Source: SZAS-79 sp964599095
GTDB taxonomy: Bacteria; Pseudomonadota; Gammaproteobacteria; Burkholderiales; SG8-39
Reading direction: 5' to 3'
DNA length: 64,000 nucleotides
Assembly: GCA_964599095.1 (NCBI GenBank)
Contig: CAZREB010000021.1
Span: 1-64,000 of the forward strand
How positions within the stretch are numbered: position 1 is the first letter of the stretch; the number at the start of each line of letters is the position of its first letter. Made by a program: the position numbers and the translations under genes. The notes beneath the pieces were generated by a model. That model did not search any database. It worked only from the letters and a program-made list of their open reading frames with translations, and had not been told where the DNA came from. Shown here in pieces: positions 43,007 to 53,712 of the stretch.

Positions 43007-43822
43007 TCAGCGCGGAGTTCCCGCCACCGTCGCCGTCCATGCAAGGATATCGGGAATGGCCGCCTTTGGCGCGCCAAGGTGGCTTGCGTCCGGCTCGACG
43101 AATCGGTGCAGGGGATTCCGGGGCAACTGCCCGTAGAAGTACCGCGAGCTCTTCCGCAACCCGGGATAGTCGCCGGTAGGCGAGACCCAGAGCACCGGCA
43201 CCGATGCCGGGAACTCCCGCAAACTCCGCGTCATGCTCATCGCGCCCGCGGGGTCGAACCAGGTGACGTAGGCCGCGCTCGGTGAAACGACGGTGAAGGT
43301 CTTGCGGCTGCCTTCGTAATCGTCGAAGCGCTGTTTTTCGTCACCTTTGCCTTCGGCCACGAGGCGACGCGCCCGCGCGAGGGACTCGCCCACCTGCTCG
43401 AGGTAGATCTTCCCGTCGACGCTGCCGCCGGGGGCGATCGCCACGATCCCGTCCACCGGGTAAACCGAAGCGAAGTGCAGCGCGAATGCGCCGCCCTGGC
43501 TGTGCCCCATGACGAAGATCCGGCGTGCGCCTTTCGCCTTCAGGCCCGCAATTGCGGCTTCGACTTCCTTGTCGGCATGCGCAGTGTCGACGTCGTAGGT
43601 CCGGCTCCCTGACCATGGCATTTCGATGTTCGCGACGACGAGGCCCTTGGCTGCCAGCCCGTCGGCCAGGTCGGATACGAATCGCGCCGGGGAGCCGCCC
43701 TTGCCGTGCATGACGACGGCGCCGACCACGGACGACTGCGCCAAGGCAGGCAGTGAAGCGCCGACAGCAGCAGCCAGCGTGACCGCCGCAACGACGCACA
43801 GCCGTGCCATTCGAGCGATCAT
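43007..43822 (-). CDS. Exported alpha/beta hydrolase
   Basis: A serine hydrolase of about 271 residues from ATG 43822 with a signal peptide (MIARMARLCVVAAVTLAAAV, cleavage likely near ALAQ). The nucleophile motif is GHSQGG, an early HGKGG carries the oxyanion turn, and the catalytic histidine is probably in EPDASHLGAPK. ATG 43810 or 43858 are alternative starts. It is the last gene of a minus-strand trio after the phosphatase gene. Substrate unknown; periplasmic esterase activity is plausible. Confidence 0.82.
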   Translation of the reverse strand: MIARMARLCVVAAVTLAAAVGASLPALAQSSVVGAVVMHGKGGSPARFVSDLADGLAAKGLVVANIEMPWSGSRTYDVDTAHADKEVEAAIAGLKAKGARRIFVMGHSQGGAFALHFASVYPVDGIVAIAPGGSVDGKIYLEQVGESLARARRLVAEGKGDEKQRFDDYEGSRKTFTVVSPSAAYVTWFDPAGAMSMTRSLREFPASVPVLWVSPTGDYPGLRKSSRYFYGQLPRNPLHRFVEPDASHLGAPKAAIPDILAWTATVAGTPR

Positions 43823-43844
43823 CGGCCGGGGCAGGGTCGATCCT

Positions 43845-44603
43845 TTACCGGAGCTCATAGACTGCTTGCACCGGCCAGTGGTCCGAAGGCGCGACGTCGC
43901 CGTAGAAGCAGTGCGGCACACTGGCCGAAATCGCCCGTGCGTGTGCGTTCGCCGCGATCAGGTCGATCGCCTCGGTGATCGTCTGCTCGCCGGGAGCGAT
44001 ATTGGCGGCCGGATAGCATTGGAAAGTCGGCGGGCTTTGCAACCCGAGCGCGGCGAAGCAGCTTGTGAAACCGACCGTCCTGAGGATCGGTTGCGGCTGG
44101 CGCGGATCGTTCATGTCGCCCATGAAGAACGCGGGCTCGCCCTGGTTCACCAGCCGGGCAAGCGCTGCCGTGATCCGCTTGAGCTGGCCTACCCGGGGCG
44201 ACTGCCCGGTCTCGGCTTCTTCCTTGCGCCGGGGTGACGTGAGGTGCGCGGTCGCCACGAAAGCGGTGCGTCCCGTCGACATCGCCCTGAGCCGTGCCCA
44301 GAACAGCCGCCGTTCGGGCTCGACATGGCCGACTTCCTCGGCGCCGTGTTCAACCCGCTCGAACAGTGCCTTTCTCCAGTAGATGTTGCCTTCGCTCGCC
44401 CAACCCGGCAGCGGATCGTGGATGCGCTCGTGGCCGGGCAGGATCCGGTCGAGGAAATCGCGCGTTTCCGACTGCAACTCCTGCAGGCACAGGATGTCGG
44501 GATCGAACAATCCGAGGAAGCGCTCGAGCGCCGGCGCGCGTGCCGGCCACCGCTCGGTCATCCAGATGTTGTAGGTCACGATCGAAATGCGCAAGGGGAT
44601 CAT
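43845..44603 (-). CDS. Endonuclease/exonuclease/phosphatase-family protein
   Basis: A 252-residue EEP-fold metal-dependent phosphoesterase. Visible motifs are ISIVTYNIWM (Asn), DILCLQELQ (metal-binding Glu), ATAHLTSP, FFMGDMNDP and the C-terminal SDHWPV with the catalytic Asp-His. This combination occurs in nucleases, sphingomyelinase-like and TDP2-like enzymes; I cannot choose among them. There is no signal peptide. ATG 44603 has GGGAGG upstream and overlaps the stop of the ligase gene (ATGA). Confidence 0.88.
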   Translation of the reverse strand: MIPLRISIVTYNIWMTERWPARAPALERFLGLFDPDILCLQELQSETRDFLDRILPGHERIHDPLPGWASEGNIYWRKALFERVEHGAEEVGHVEPERRLFWARLRAMSTGRTAFVATAHLTSPRRKEEAETGQSPRVGQLKRITAALARLVNQGEPAFFMGDMNDPRQPQPILRTVGFTSCFAALGLQSPPTFQCYPAANIAPGEQTITEAIDLIAANAHARAISASVPHCFYGDVAPSDHWPVQAVYELR

Positions 44604-46180
44604 CCCGTCCTCCCTAACTCCTTCTCCTGCAGCGCGCGCCACTGGATCTTTCCTGAAGGCGTGCGGGGCAGGGCGTCGATGAATTCGACCTTTCGCGGCA
44701 CCTTGTAGGCGGCCATCCGGGCGCGCATCCACTCGATGATTTCCGCCCCGGTCGTCGAGGCGGCCCCGGGCTTCAGCACGACGACCGCCTTGACCGTTTC
44801 GCCTCTCCTCTCGTCGGGCGAGGCGATGATGCAGCACTCCTTGATCGCCGGATGCTGGTACATCGCCGCTTCGACCTGCGCCGGCCACACCTTGAGGCCG
44901 GCGGCATTGATCATCCGCTTCAACCGGTCCGAGATGAAGTAGTAGCCATCCTCGTCCATGTGGCCGAGGTCGCCGGTGCGAAAGAAAAGCTTTCCTTCGC
45001 CGGGGCCGTCGACCCGGACCCACGACTCCCGGTACGCGTCTTCCTTCTTCCAGTAGCCAGTCAGCAGTTGCGGCCCACGCACGACGATCTCGCCCGACTC
45101 GCCCGGCGGCAGCACTTTGAATGTATCGGGGTCGATGACGAACGACTCGGTGTCGAACGCCGGCACGCCGAGGCACTGCTTCTTCGGTCGCTGCGGCGGG
45201 TTCATGTGCGTCTGCGAGATCGTCTCGGTCATGCCGTACCCCTCGACATAGTCGATGCCGCAGAGGTCGCGCAGCTTCTGCGCGATCGCCTCGGGCATCG
45301 CCGCGCCGCCGCCGAAGATCCACTTGAGCGAGGAGACGTCGTGCTTCATCGCCTCCGGGTGCGAAAGGAGGTCGACCACCATCGTCGGCACGTTGTCCCA
45401 GTGCGTGCAGCGATGGCGCTCGACGAGCTCCGCGGCCGCGGCCGGATCCCAGCGCTGCTGGATCGCCATCGTTCCGCCGGCCTGCACCGTGGTCAGCAGG
45501 CTGTGGACCAGGCCGGTGACGTGGAAAAAAGGCGCGGTGGCCAGCGACACCGTCTCGGCCGTGATGTGCTTCCACAGCATGGCGCCGAGCACGTTGTGCA
45601 GGATGGTCGCGTGCGTGTGCATGCAGCCCTTGGGCAGCCCGGTGCTGCCGGAGGTGTAGGGCATCAGGCACAAGTCGCCGGGCCGTGCCTGTGAAGGTGA
45701 TGGCGCTTGTCCGGCGGCCAGCATCTTTTTCCAGTCTTCGCTACCGGCAAGCAGCAGGTGGTCCAGCGGCAACCCCTCGAAATGCGCAGCCGCTTCCTGA
45801 CCGGCAATCGCCACGTGTGCATCGCTGTCTGCAATGTAGTGCGCGAGTTCGCCTGCGAGGTTGGCCGGGCTGACCGGCACGACCACCGCATCGGCCCGCA
45901 GGATCCCATACAGCGCGATGACGAAATGGTCGCTGTTCTGCAGGTCGACCAGCACCCGGTCGCCAGGCCGCACGCCGCAGGCCTGCTGCAGGTGGCCGGC
46001 CAGGGCCTCGACGCGGGAAAGCGCGTCGCCGAAAGTCAGTGTCAGGTCCTGGAAATGCAGCATCGCCTTGGCCGGAAATCGCCGCGCGGAAGCTTCGAAG
46101 ACGGCGTGCAGCGTGGTGTCCGGTGCCGGCAGGCTGCGCGGCAGGCCCGGCGGCCAGAAAGCGAAATGGCGTGGCTCCAT
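44600..46180 (-). CDS. AMP-dependent acyl-CoA synthetase/ligase
   Basis: A 526-residue adenylate-forming enzyme that activates a carboxylic acid to acyl-AMP and then acyl-CoA. The core motifs are YTSGSTGLPKGCMHTH (P-loop), GYGMTETISQTHMNP, YFISDRLKRMINAAG and TPSGKIQWRAL with the catalytic lysine. The pattern resembles medium/long-chain fatty acid ligases. ATG 46180 replaces a longer frame that runs through the promoter region. It is the first gene of a trio and is divergent from a Bug receptor gene; the 92 bases between them should hold both promoters. Confidence 0.92.
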   Translation of the reverse strand: MEPRHFAFWPPGLPRSLPAPDTTLHAVFEASARRFPAKAMLHFQDLTLTFGDALSRVEALAGHLQQACGVRPGDRVLVDLQNSDHFVIALYGILRADAVVVPVSPANLAGELAHYIADSDAHVAIAGQEAAAHFEGLPLDHLLLAGSEDWKKMLAAGQAPSPSQARPGDLCLMPYTSGSTGLPKGCMHTHATILHNVLGAMLWKHITAETVSLATAPFFHVTGLVHSLLTTVQAGGTMAIQQRWDPAAAAELVERHRCTHWDNVPTMVVDLLSHPEAMKHDVSSLKWIFGGGAAMPEAIAQKLRDLCGIDYVEGYGMTETISQTHMNPPQRPKKQCLGVPAFDTESFVIDPDTFKVLPPGESGEIVVRGPQLLTGYWKKEDAYRESWVRVDGPGEGKLFFRTGDLGHMDEDGYYFISDRLKRMINAAGLKVWPAQVEAAMYQHPAIKECCIIASPDERRGETVKAVVVLKPGAASTTGAEIIEWMRARMAAYKVPRKVEFIDALPRTPSGKIQWRALQEKELGRTG

Positions 46181-46272
46181 GGCGCCAAAGTATATAGGTC
46201 GAAACTGCAGCATCGGCGCCGTGCGATTCCGATATCCTGTGCCGCACAAGACCAGGCCATGGAGACAAGTGA

Positions 46273-47277
46273 ATGCGATCAGCGATGAAGCGCGGGTACC
46301 GGGCATCAGCAATCCGGCGGCTGTCGACGGGCCTTGCCGCAGCTTTCTTCGCGCTGACGGCGTGGCAGGACGCACAAGCGCAAGCGTATCCGTCCGGGCC
46401 GGTGCGGATGCTGATCCCGTTCGCCGCCGGCAGCGCCACCGACGTCTACGCGCGCCTGGTCGCCAAGCACTTGACCGACGAATTCGGCCAGCAGTTCATC
46501 GTCGAGCCCAAGCCGGGCGCCAACGGCTCGATCGCCGCGCAGCAGGTAGCCAAGGCGAAGCCCGACGGGCTGACCCTGTTCTTCACGACCAACACGACGC
46601 ATGCGGCCAATCCGAGCCTGATGAAGCAGATGACTTACGACCCGGTGAAGGACTTCGAGCCGATCACCAAGATCGGCGGCATTGCGTTCTTCGTCGCCGT
46701 CAGTGCCGCCTCGCCGTACAAGACCGTGCCGGACATCGTCGAAGCCGCAAGGGCGCAACCCGGAAAGATTTCCTACGGATCGGGCAACAGCGTCGGGATC
46801 GTCGCCGGCGCCACGCTGCAGAAGATGACCGGCACGCAGATGACCCACGTGCCCTACAAGAGCACCCCGCAGGCGCTGGTCGACGTGATCGGCGGGCAAG
46901 TGACTTTCCTGCTCGTGGACCTCTCGGTCAGCCGGCCGCACGTCCAGTCGGGCCGGGCGAAGCTGCTGGCGGTAGCCACGCTGAAGCGCTCGCCGCTCGC
47001 GCCCGAGATCCCGTCGATGGACGAGCTCGGCTACAAGGGCTTCGACATCCCGGCATGGTTCGGCCTGTTCGCGCCGGCCGGCACGCCGAAGGAAATCATC
47101 GCCCGGCTGAACGCCGAAATGGTGAAAGTCATGGCGCGCGCCGAAGTGAAGCAGCAACTCTCGTCGATGGGCATCGACGCCTTCACCAGCACGCCCGAGG
47201 AACTCGGCGACTACGTGAAGAGCGAGATCCAGAAGTGGGCGCGCCTGGTCAGGGACGCCGGGATCCAGCCGGAATAG
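46273..47277 (+). CDS. Bug-family (TTT) periplasmic solute-binding protein
   Basis: A 334-residue receptor with an N-terminal export signal (STGLAAAFFALTAWQDAQAQ) and the family opening YPSGPVRMLIPFAAGS. Family segments KPGANGSIAAQQVAKAKPDG and HVPYKSTPQALVDVIGG follow, and the protein ends RDAGIQPE. ATG 46285 is an alternative start. It leads a plus-strand operon with a CoA-transferase, a monooxygenase-like protein and a D-aminoacylase-like enzyme, so it probably binds a carboxylate or acyl-amino acid used by them. Confidence 0.92.
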   Translation: MRSAMKRGYRASAIRRLSTGLAAAFFALTAWQDAQAQAYPSGPVRMLIPFAAGSATDVYARLVAKHLTDEFGQQFIVEPKPGANGSIAAQQVAKAKPDGLTLFFTTNTTHAANPSLMKQMTYDPVKDFEPITKIGGIAFFVAVSAASPYKTVPDIVEAARAQPGKISYGSGNSVGIVAGATLQKMTGTQMTHVPYKSTPQALVDVIGGQVTFLLVDLSVSRPHVQSGRAKLLAVATLKRSPLAPEIPSMDELGYKGFDIPAWFGLFAPAGTPKEIIARLNAEMVKVMARAEVKQQLSSMGIDAFTSTPEELGDYVKSEIQKWARLVRDAGIQPE

Positions 47278-47287
47278 GGGGGCCGGC

Positions 47288-48478
47288 ATGCTCGAAGGCG
47301 TAAGGATCCTCGACCTCTCGCACGTGCTCGGCGGCCCGTTCGCCGGGCAGTTGCTTGCCCAGCTCGGCGCGGAGGTCATCAAAGTCGAGCCGCCCGAAGG
47401 CGACTACTCGCGCACCGTGCCGCCGCACTGGTTCGAAGGCGATTCATCGTTCTTCCTGTCGTGCAATCGCGGCAAGAAATCGATCGTGCTGAACCTCAGG
47501 CAGCCCGACGGCAAGGACGCGCTCTACGACCTCGTAAAGGTGGCGGACGGAGTGATCTACGGCTTTGCGCCGGATGTGCCCAGGCGCCTGGGCATCGACT
47601 TCGATTCGCTGGCGGCGATCAACCCGCGCATCGTCGTGGGCGAGCTGATCGGCCTGCACGACCAGCCGCCGTACTCGAAGGCGCCATCGTTCGACCTGAT
47701 CGTGCAGGCGATCAGCGGCTTCATGAGCCTGACCGGCGAGAAGGGCGGCACGCCGGCGCGGGCCGGCTACCAGATCGCCGACCTCGCCGGGGGGCTCTAT
47801 CTCGCGCTCGGCACCGTAGGCGCGCTCTTCAAGGCGCTGAAGTCCGGCAAGGGCGCCAAGGTGCAGGTGTCGCTGCTCGATTGCCAGATCGCGCTGCTGA
47901 CCTGGCAGGCGCAGAACTATTTCATCTCGGGCGAGATCCCGCGCGCCAACGGCGCCCGCCACCCGATGATCGCGCCCTCCGAAGTCTTCAAGTGCGCCGA
48001 CGGCGAATGGCTCGCGGTGTCGCCGACCGGCGAAGGCTTCTGGCGGGATTTCTGCAAGGTCATCGGACAGCCGGAGCTTGCCGCCGACCCGCGGTTCGCC
48101 TCTTCCAAGGCACGGATAGAGAACGTCGACGCACTGGCCGCCGTCTTGTCGAAGGTGTTTGCCGCCAAGCCGGCGAAGCAGTGGGAGGACGAATTCTTCG
48201 CGTCCCGCGTGCCGGCCGGCAAGGTCTACGACGTCGCCGAAGCGGTGAACCAGCCGCTGGCGGCGCTGCGCGCGATGGTCGACGAGATCCCGCATCCCGC
48301 CACCGGCCAGGTGATGCGGATGCTCGGCAGCGCGTTCAAGTTCTCGCAGGCCCCGACGCTCGCCTATCCGCCCCGGCTCGGCCAGCATACGTTCGAAGTC
48401 CTCGAATCGCTGTGCGGTTATGCTCCGGACAAGCTGGCCGCGCTCGCCGCCGGCGGAGCGGTGGCGCAGGCCGACTAG
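47288..48478 (+). CDS. CaiB/BaiF family class III CoA-transferase
   Basis: A 396-residue enzyme that moves coenzyme A between carboxylic acids. It opens with GVRILDLSHVLGGPFAGQLLAQLGAEVIKVEPPEGD and carries RGKKSIVLNL. The probable catalytic aspartate is D165 in YQIADLAGGLYLA, equal in position to D169 of formyl-CoA transferase. It lies ten bases after the Bug gene. It likely activates the acid that the receptor delivers. Confidence 0.92.
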   Translation: MLEGVRILDLSHVLGGPFAGQLLAQLGAEVIKVEPPEGDYSRTVPPHWFEGDSSFFLSCNRGKKSIVLNLRQPDGKDALYDLVKVADGVIYGFAPDVPRRLGIDFDSLAAINPRIVVGELIGLHDQPPYSKAPSFDLIVQAISGFMSLTGEKGGTPARAGYQIADLAGGLYLALGTVGALFKALKSGKGAKVQVSLLDCQIALLTWQAQNYFISGEIPRANGARHPMIAPSEVFKCADGEWLAVSPTGEGFWRDFCKVIGQPELAADPRFASSKARIENVDALAAVLSKVFAAKPAKQWEDEFFASRVPAGKVYDVAEAVNQPLAALRAMVDEIPHPATGQVMRMLGSAFKFSQAPTLAYPPRLGQHTFEVLESLCGYAPDKLAALAAGGAVAQAD

Positions 48479-48493
48479 ACCAGGAGGAAAGCG

Positions 48494-48838
48494 ATGGTTG
48501 CGGTGATCTTCGAATTCACGCCCGCCGAAGGGAAGATGCCCGAGTATTTCGACCTCGTCGCGCAATTGAAGCCTGAACTGGAGAAGGCCGACGGATTCAT
48601 TTCGCTCGAGCGGTTCGAGAGCATCACCACGCCGGGCAAGTTCGTCTCGCTGCAGTTCTGGCGCGACGAGGAATGCATTGCGAAGTGGCGCAATGTCCAG
48701 TTGCACCGGCAGGCGCAGGCAAAGGGCCGCGCCGGCATCATTGCGGATTACCGGTTGCGCATCGCGACCGTGAGCCGCGACTACACGAAGAACGAACGCA
48801 CGCAGGCGCCCAAAGACAGCGTCGCGGTGCACGGCTGA
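48494..48838 (+). CDS. Antibiotic-biosynthesis-monooxygenase-like (ABM) protein
   Basis: A 114-residue dimeric alpha/beta barrel protein of the ABM group. The pattern MVAVIFEFTPAEGKMPEYFD, then GFISLERFESITTPGKFVSLQFWRDEE, is typical. Related small proteins are cofactor-free oxygenases or haem-degrading enzymes, but many have no known activity. A ribosome site AGGAGGAAAG precedes the ATG. Its position between a CoA-transferase and an amidohydrolase suggests a role in the same catabolic route. Confidence 0.87.
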   Translation: MVAVIFEFTPAEGKMPEYFDLVAQLKPELEKADGFISLERFESITTPGKFVSLQFWRDEECIAKWRNVQLHRQAQAKGRAGIIADYRLRIATVSRDYTKNERTQAPKDSVAVHG

Positions 48839-48857
48839 GGCAATCCGGGAGGTTCGC

Positions 48858-50555
48858 ATGCACGACCTGGTGATTCGAGGCGGGACAATCGTCGACGGGA
48901 CGGGCGCAAAAGCAACTTCCGGCGACATAGGCATCAGCGCGGGCCGCATCGCCGAAGTGGGCAAGGTCGGCGCGGGCAAACGCGAGATCGACGCCGCCGG
49001 CCTGATGGTCGCGCCGGGCTGGGTCGATATCCACACCCACTACGACGGCCAGGCGACTTGGGATCCGCTCATGACGCCGTCGTCATGGCATGGCGTGACC
49101 ACGGCGATCATGGGCAACTGCGGCGTCGGCTTTGCGCCGGCCCATACCAGCCAGCGGCAGTGGATGATCGAGCTGATGGAAGGGGTCGAAGACATTCCCG
49201 AAGCGGTGCTTGCCGAAGGCGTGCGCTGGGAATGGGAGAGCTTCCCGGAATACCTCGATGCGCTCGAAAGGATGCCGCGCGCGATGGACCTCGGCGCGCA
49301 GATCCCGCACGGCGCGCTGCGGGTCTTCGTGATGGGCGAGCGCGGCGCCGGTCGCGAAGTCGCCACCGAAGACGATATCGCGCGGATGGCGTCGATCGCC
49401 AAGGAAGCGGTCGAGGCCGGGGCCTTCGGGTTTACGTCGTCGCGGACGATCGTCCATCGCACCAGCAAGGGCCAGCCGGTGCCGAGCCTTGGCGCGGCAT
49501 CGCACGAACTCCAGTCCATAGCGCGGGCGGTAGGGGAGACCGGTAAGGGTGTCCTGCAGCTGATCTCGGATTTCGATGAGCTGGACGACGAGTTCACGCT
49601 GATCCGCGACGTCGCCACCTCGGGCGGGCGGCCGCTTTCGTTCACGCTGCTGCAGCACGACTTTGCGCACGAACGCTGGCGCGAGGTGCTCAGGCGCGTG
49701 AGCGCTGCGCGTGCCGAAGGCCTGGACATCAAGGCGCAGGTGGCCTGCCGCGCGATCGGCATGGTGCACGGCCTCGAGTGCTCGATGCACCCGTTCTTCC
49801 TGTGCCCTTCGTACCTCGAGATCGCCAAGCTGCCGATTGCGGAGCGCGTGCAGCGAATGCGCGACCCGGCGCTGCGCGCCCGGATCCTGCAGGAATGGCA
49901 GACGCCGCCCGGCAACCGGCGGCTGGACAGCATCACGCAGAAGCTCGACCGGTACTTCCCGATCGGCGCGAATTCCGAATACGAGCCGCGCCGCGAAGAC
50001 AGCGTTGCCGGCATTGCCGCCAGCAAGGGACTGCGGCCGGAAGAAGTCGCCTACGACCTGCTGCTCGAGGAGGAGGGGCGGCGCAAGTTCTATTTCCCGC
50101 TGTACAACTACACTTCGTCGGACCTCAGCGTGGTCCACGAGATGATGAGCCACCCCGCGGCCTTGCTGGGCCTGGGCGATGCGGGGGCGCACTGCGGCTA
50201 TATCTGCGATGCGAGCTACCCGACCTACCTGATCAAGCACTGGGCACGCGACCGCACCCGCGGCCCGAAGTTCGCGCTCGAAACACTTGTCGAGATGCAG
50301 ACCCGCCGAAATGCGCGGGCCGTCGGCCTGACCGACCGCGGCGCGTTGCTGCCCGGCATGAAGGCCGACCTGAACCTGATCGACTTCGCCAAGCTCGACC
50401 TGTCCACCCCGCAGATGGTCCACGACCTGCCGGCCGGCGGCCGGCGGCTGGTGCAGCAGGCCTCGGGTTACGAGGCGACGATAGTGTCAGGCGAAGTGGT
50501 GATGGAGCGCGGCAAGGCCACCGGCGCGCTGCCCGGGCGCCTGGTCCGGGCGTAA
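48858..50555 (+). CDS. N-acyl-D-amino-acid deacylase-type amidohydrolase
   Basis: A 565-residue amidohydrolase-superfamily enzyme of the D-aminoacylase group. The metal motif GWVDIHTHYDGQATWDP and the conserved GVTTAIMGNCGVGFAP are present. Further ligands are suggested by FTLLQHD and the LGLGDAGAHCGYI segment with the catalytic aspartate. It ends with a typical beta-sandwich (LPGMKADLNLIDF). It is the last gene of the operon that starts at 46273; with the Bug receptor and CoA-transferase it may release acyl groups that are then activated as CoA esters. Confidence 0.9.
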   Translation: MHDLVIRGGTIVDGTGAKATSGDIGISAGRIAEVGKVGAGKREIDAAGLMVAPGWVDIHTHYDGQATWDPLMTPSSWHGVTTAIMGNCGVGFAPAHTSQRQWMIELMEGVEDIPEAVLAEGVRWEWESFPEYLDALERMPRAMDLGAQIPHGALRVFVMGERGAGREVATEDDIARMASIAKEAVEAGAFGFTSSRTIVHRTSKGQPVPSLGAASHELQSIARAVGETGKGVLQLISDFDELDDEFTLIRDVATSGGRPLSFTLLQHDFAHERWREVLRRVSAARAEGLDIKAQVACRAIGMVHGLECSMHPFFLCPSYLEIAKLPIAERVQRMRDPALRARILQEWQTPPGNRRLDSITQKLDRYFPIGANSEYEPRREDSVAGIAASKGLRPEEVAYDLLLEEEGRRKFYFPLYNYTSSDLSVVHEMMSHPAALLGLGDAGAHCGYICDASYPTYLIKHWARDRTRGPKFALETLVEMQTRRNARAVGLTDRGALLPGMKADLNLIDFAKLDLSTPQMVHDLPAGGRRLVQQASGYEATIVSGEVVMERGKATGALPGRLVRA

Positions 50556-50574
50556 TCCCGCGAATTCGTTTTTC

Positions 50575-50627
50575 GAGAGCCGCGCGGATACTGGCTCTCC
50601 GGCCGGTTGGTGTACCGGTACCGGTAC
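50575..50627. other. Hairpin and short palindrome between convergent genes
   Basis: A 7-base stem (GAGAGCC at 50575-50581, GGCTCTC at 50593-50599) is followed by a perfect 16-base palindrome GTACCGGTACCGGTAC (50612-50627). They lie between the ends of two convergent genes and may form a terminator, though neither has a proper T tract. Confidence 0.4.
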
Positions 50628-50635
50628 GTTCCCGG

Positions 50636-51421
50636 TCACCCGCCGAAGTCGGCCGGCTCGAACCAGTTGGTGAGCGCGAGGCCGCCGTCCACGACGATGC
50701 TGGTACCGGTCACGTAGCCGGAGATCCGGTCGGACAGCACTGCAAGGGCCATCGGCGCCAGGTCGTCGGCGCGCCCGAGGCGCCCCAGCGGGATATGCCG
50801 CGCGAGCGCCGGATCGGCAACGAAGCCGCCCGCCGCAACCGCCCCCGGCACCATCGCATTCACGCGGATCGAATAGCGGCCGAGCGCCTTGGCGAGTTCC
50901 TTGACCAGCATCGCCATCGCGGCTTTCGAGGTGCTGTAGTGCGGCAGGTTGCGCGGCGTCTCGGTGTGCAGCGAGGTGAGATAGAGCAGGGCACCGGGCG
51001 CCTTTGCGTCGATCAGCGCCCGGGCGATCTCGCGTCCGAGCCGGAAGCCGGCATCGACGTTGACCGAGCGCATCCGCGCCCAGGTCTCGTCGGTGACGGC
51101 CATCATGTGGTCGCGCTCGTGGCGCGGCGGCGAGGCGCTGTGCACGAACCGGGTGATCAGGCCATTCTTCGCGCGGGCGTCGGCGAGCAGCCGGTCGCAT
51201 TCGGCCTTGTGCGCGAGGTCGCCTGTCCATGCAGTTGCAAGCGAAGGGTCGGATGCCGAGCCGGCAGCCGCCTGCACCGTTTCGGCGTTTGTATCGGCAA
51301 ATACGGTCCGTACTCCCTGGGCCACCAGAGCGAGCGCGATTGCACGGCCGATGCCGTTGCCAGCGCCGGTGACGACCGCTGCGTCGTTCGCGGGGTCGAA
51401 CAGGGAGTCGAATCCTGGCAT
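50636..51421 (-). CDS. Short-chain dehydrogenase/reductase with altered NNAG motif
   Basis: An SDR-type oxidoreductase of 261 residues. The cofactor loop TGAGNGIG, the serine region (LYLTSLHTETPRNLPH) and YSTSK catalytic pair are present, as is PGAVAAGGF. The usual NNAG segment reads HSASPPRHERD, so the motif that stabilises the central sheet is replaced. An SDR in this window with normal NNAG lies at 40771. ATG 51421 is chosen over a longer frame. It lies 40 bases after the histidine kinase gene on the same strand and may be co-transcribed. Confidence 0.87.
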   Translation of the reverse strand: MPGFDSLFDPANDAAVVTGAGNGIGRAIALALVAQGVRTVFADTNAETVQAAAGSASDPSLATAWTGDLAHKAECDRLLADARAKNGLITRFVHSASPPRHERDHMMAVTDETWARMRSVNVDAGFRLGREIARALIDAKAPGALLYLTSLHTETPRNLPHYSTSKAAMAMLVKELAKALGRYSIRVNAMVPGAVAAGGFVADPALARHIPLGRLGRADDLAPMALAVLSDRISGYVTGTSIVVDGGLALTNWFEPADFGG

Positions 51422-51461
51422 GGGGTGTCTTCCGGGGCTTATCTTCGGGACGGGAATCGTA

Positions 51462-53318
<1,857 letters not shown>

Positions 53319-53340
53319 CCTCCCCGGCGCATCCCTCCCG

Positions 53341-53712
53341 ATGACCAGTGAAGCCGACCCCCCGGTCGACGCGACCCATATTGCCGACCTGATTGCGCTG
53401 GACCACGGCAAGGGCGCGGTATTCGCGCGTTTCGTGGATGTCTTCGTCGCCCGCATGCCGCAGCGGGTGGCGGAGCTGAACGCTTATGCCGGGTCCGGCG
53501 ACCTGGAGAACCTGTCCGAAGGCGCGCATTCGCTGCGCGGCGCCGCCGGCAATCTCGGTGCGTTCAGGCTGGCGGTGCTGCTGGGACGCATCGAAGCGGC
53601 GGGCAGGACCGGCGATGCAGCGGCCGCCCGAGAGAGCCTGGCATTGCTCGAAGCCGAATATGATGCCGCGCGGGCGGCGCTGATCGCCGCGGCCGCGAAA
53701 CTCGGAAACTAG
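53341..53712 (+). CDS. Stand-alone histidine phosphotransfer (Hpt) protein
   Basis: A 123-residue four-helix protein. The signature GAHSLRGAAGNLGAFRL carries the phospho-accepting H63. The rest is helical with regular leucine/alanine spacing. It is divergent from the hybrid kinase gene and very probably carries phosphate from that kinase's receiver domain to an output regulator elsewhere. Its stop overlaps the stop of the convergent dehydrogenase gene by four bases. Confidence 0.9.
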   Translation: MTSEADPPVDATHIADLIALDHGKGAVFARFVDVFVARMPQRVAELNAYAGSGDLENLSEGAHSLRGAAGNLGAFRLAVLLGRIEAAGRTGDAAAARESLALLEAEYDAARAALIAAAAKLGN

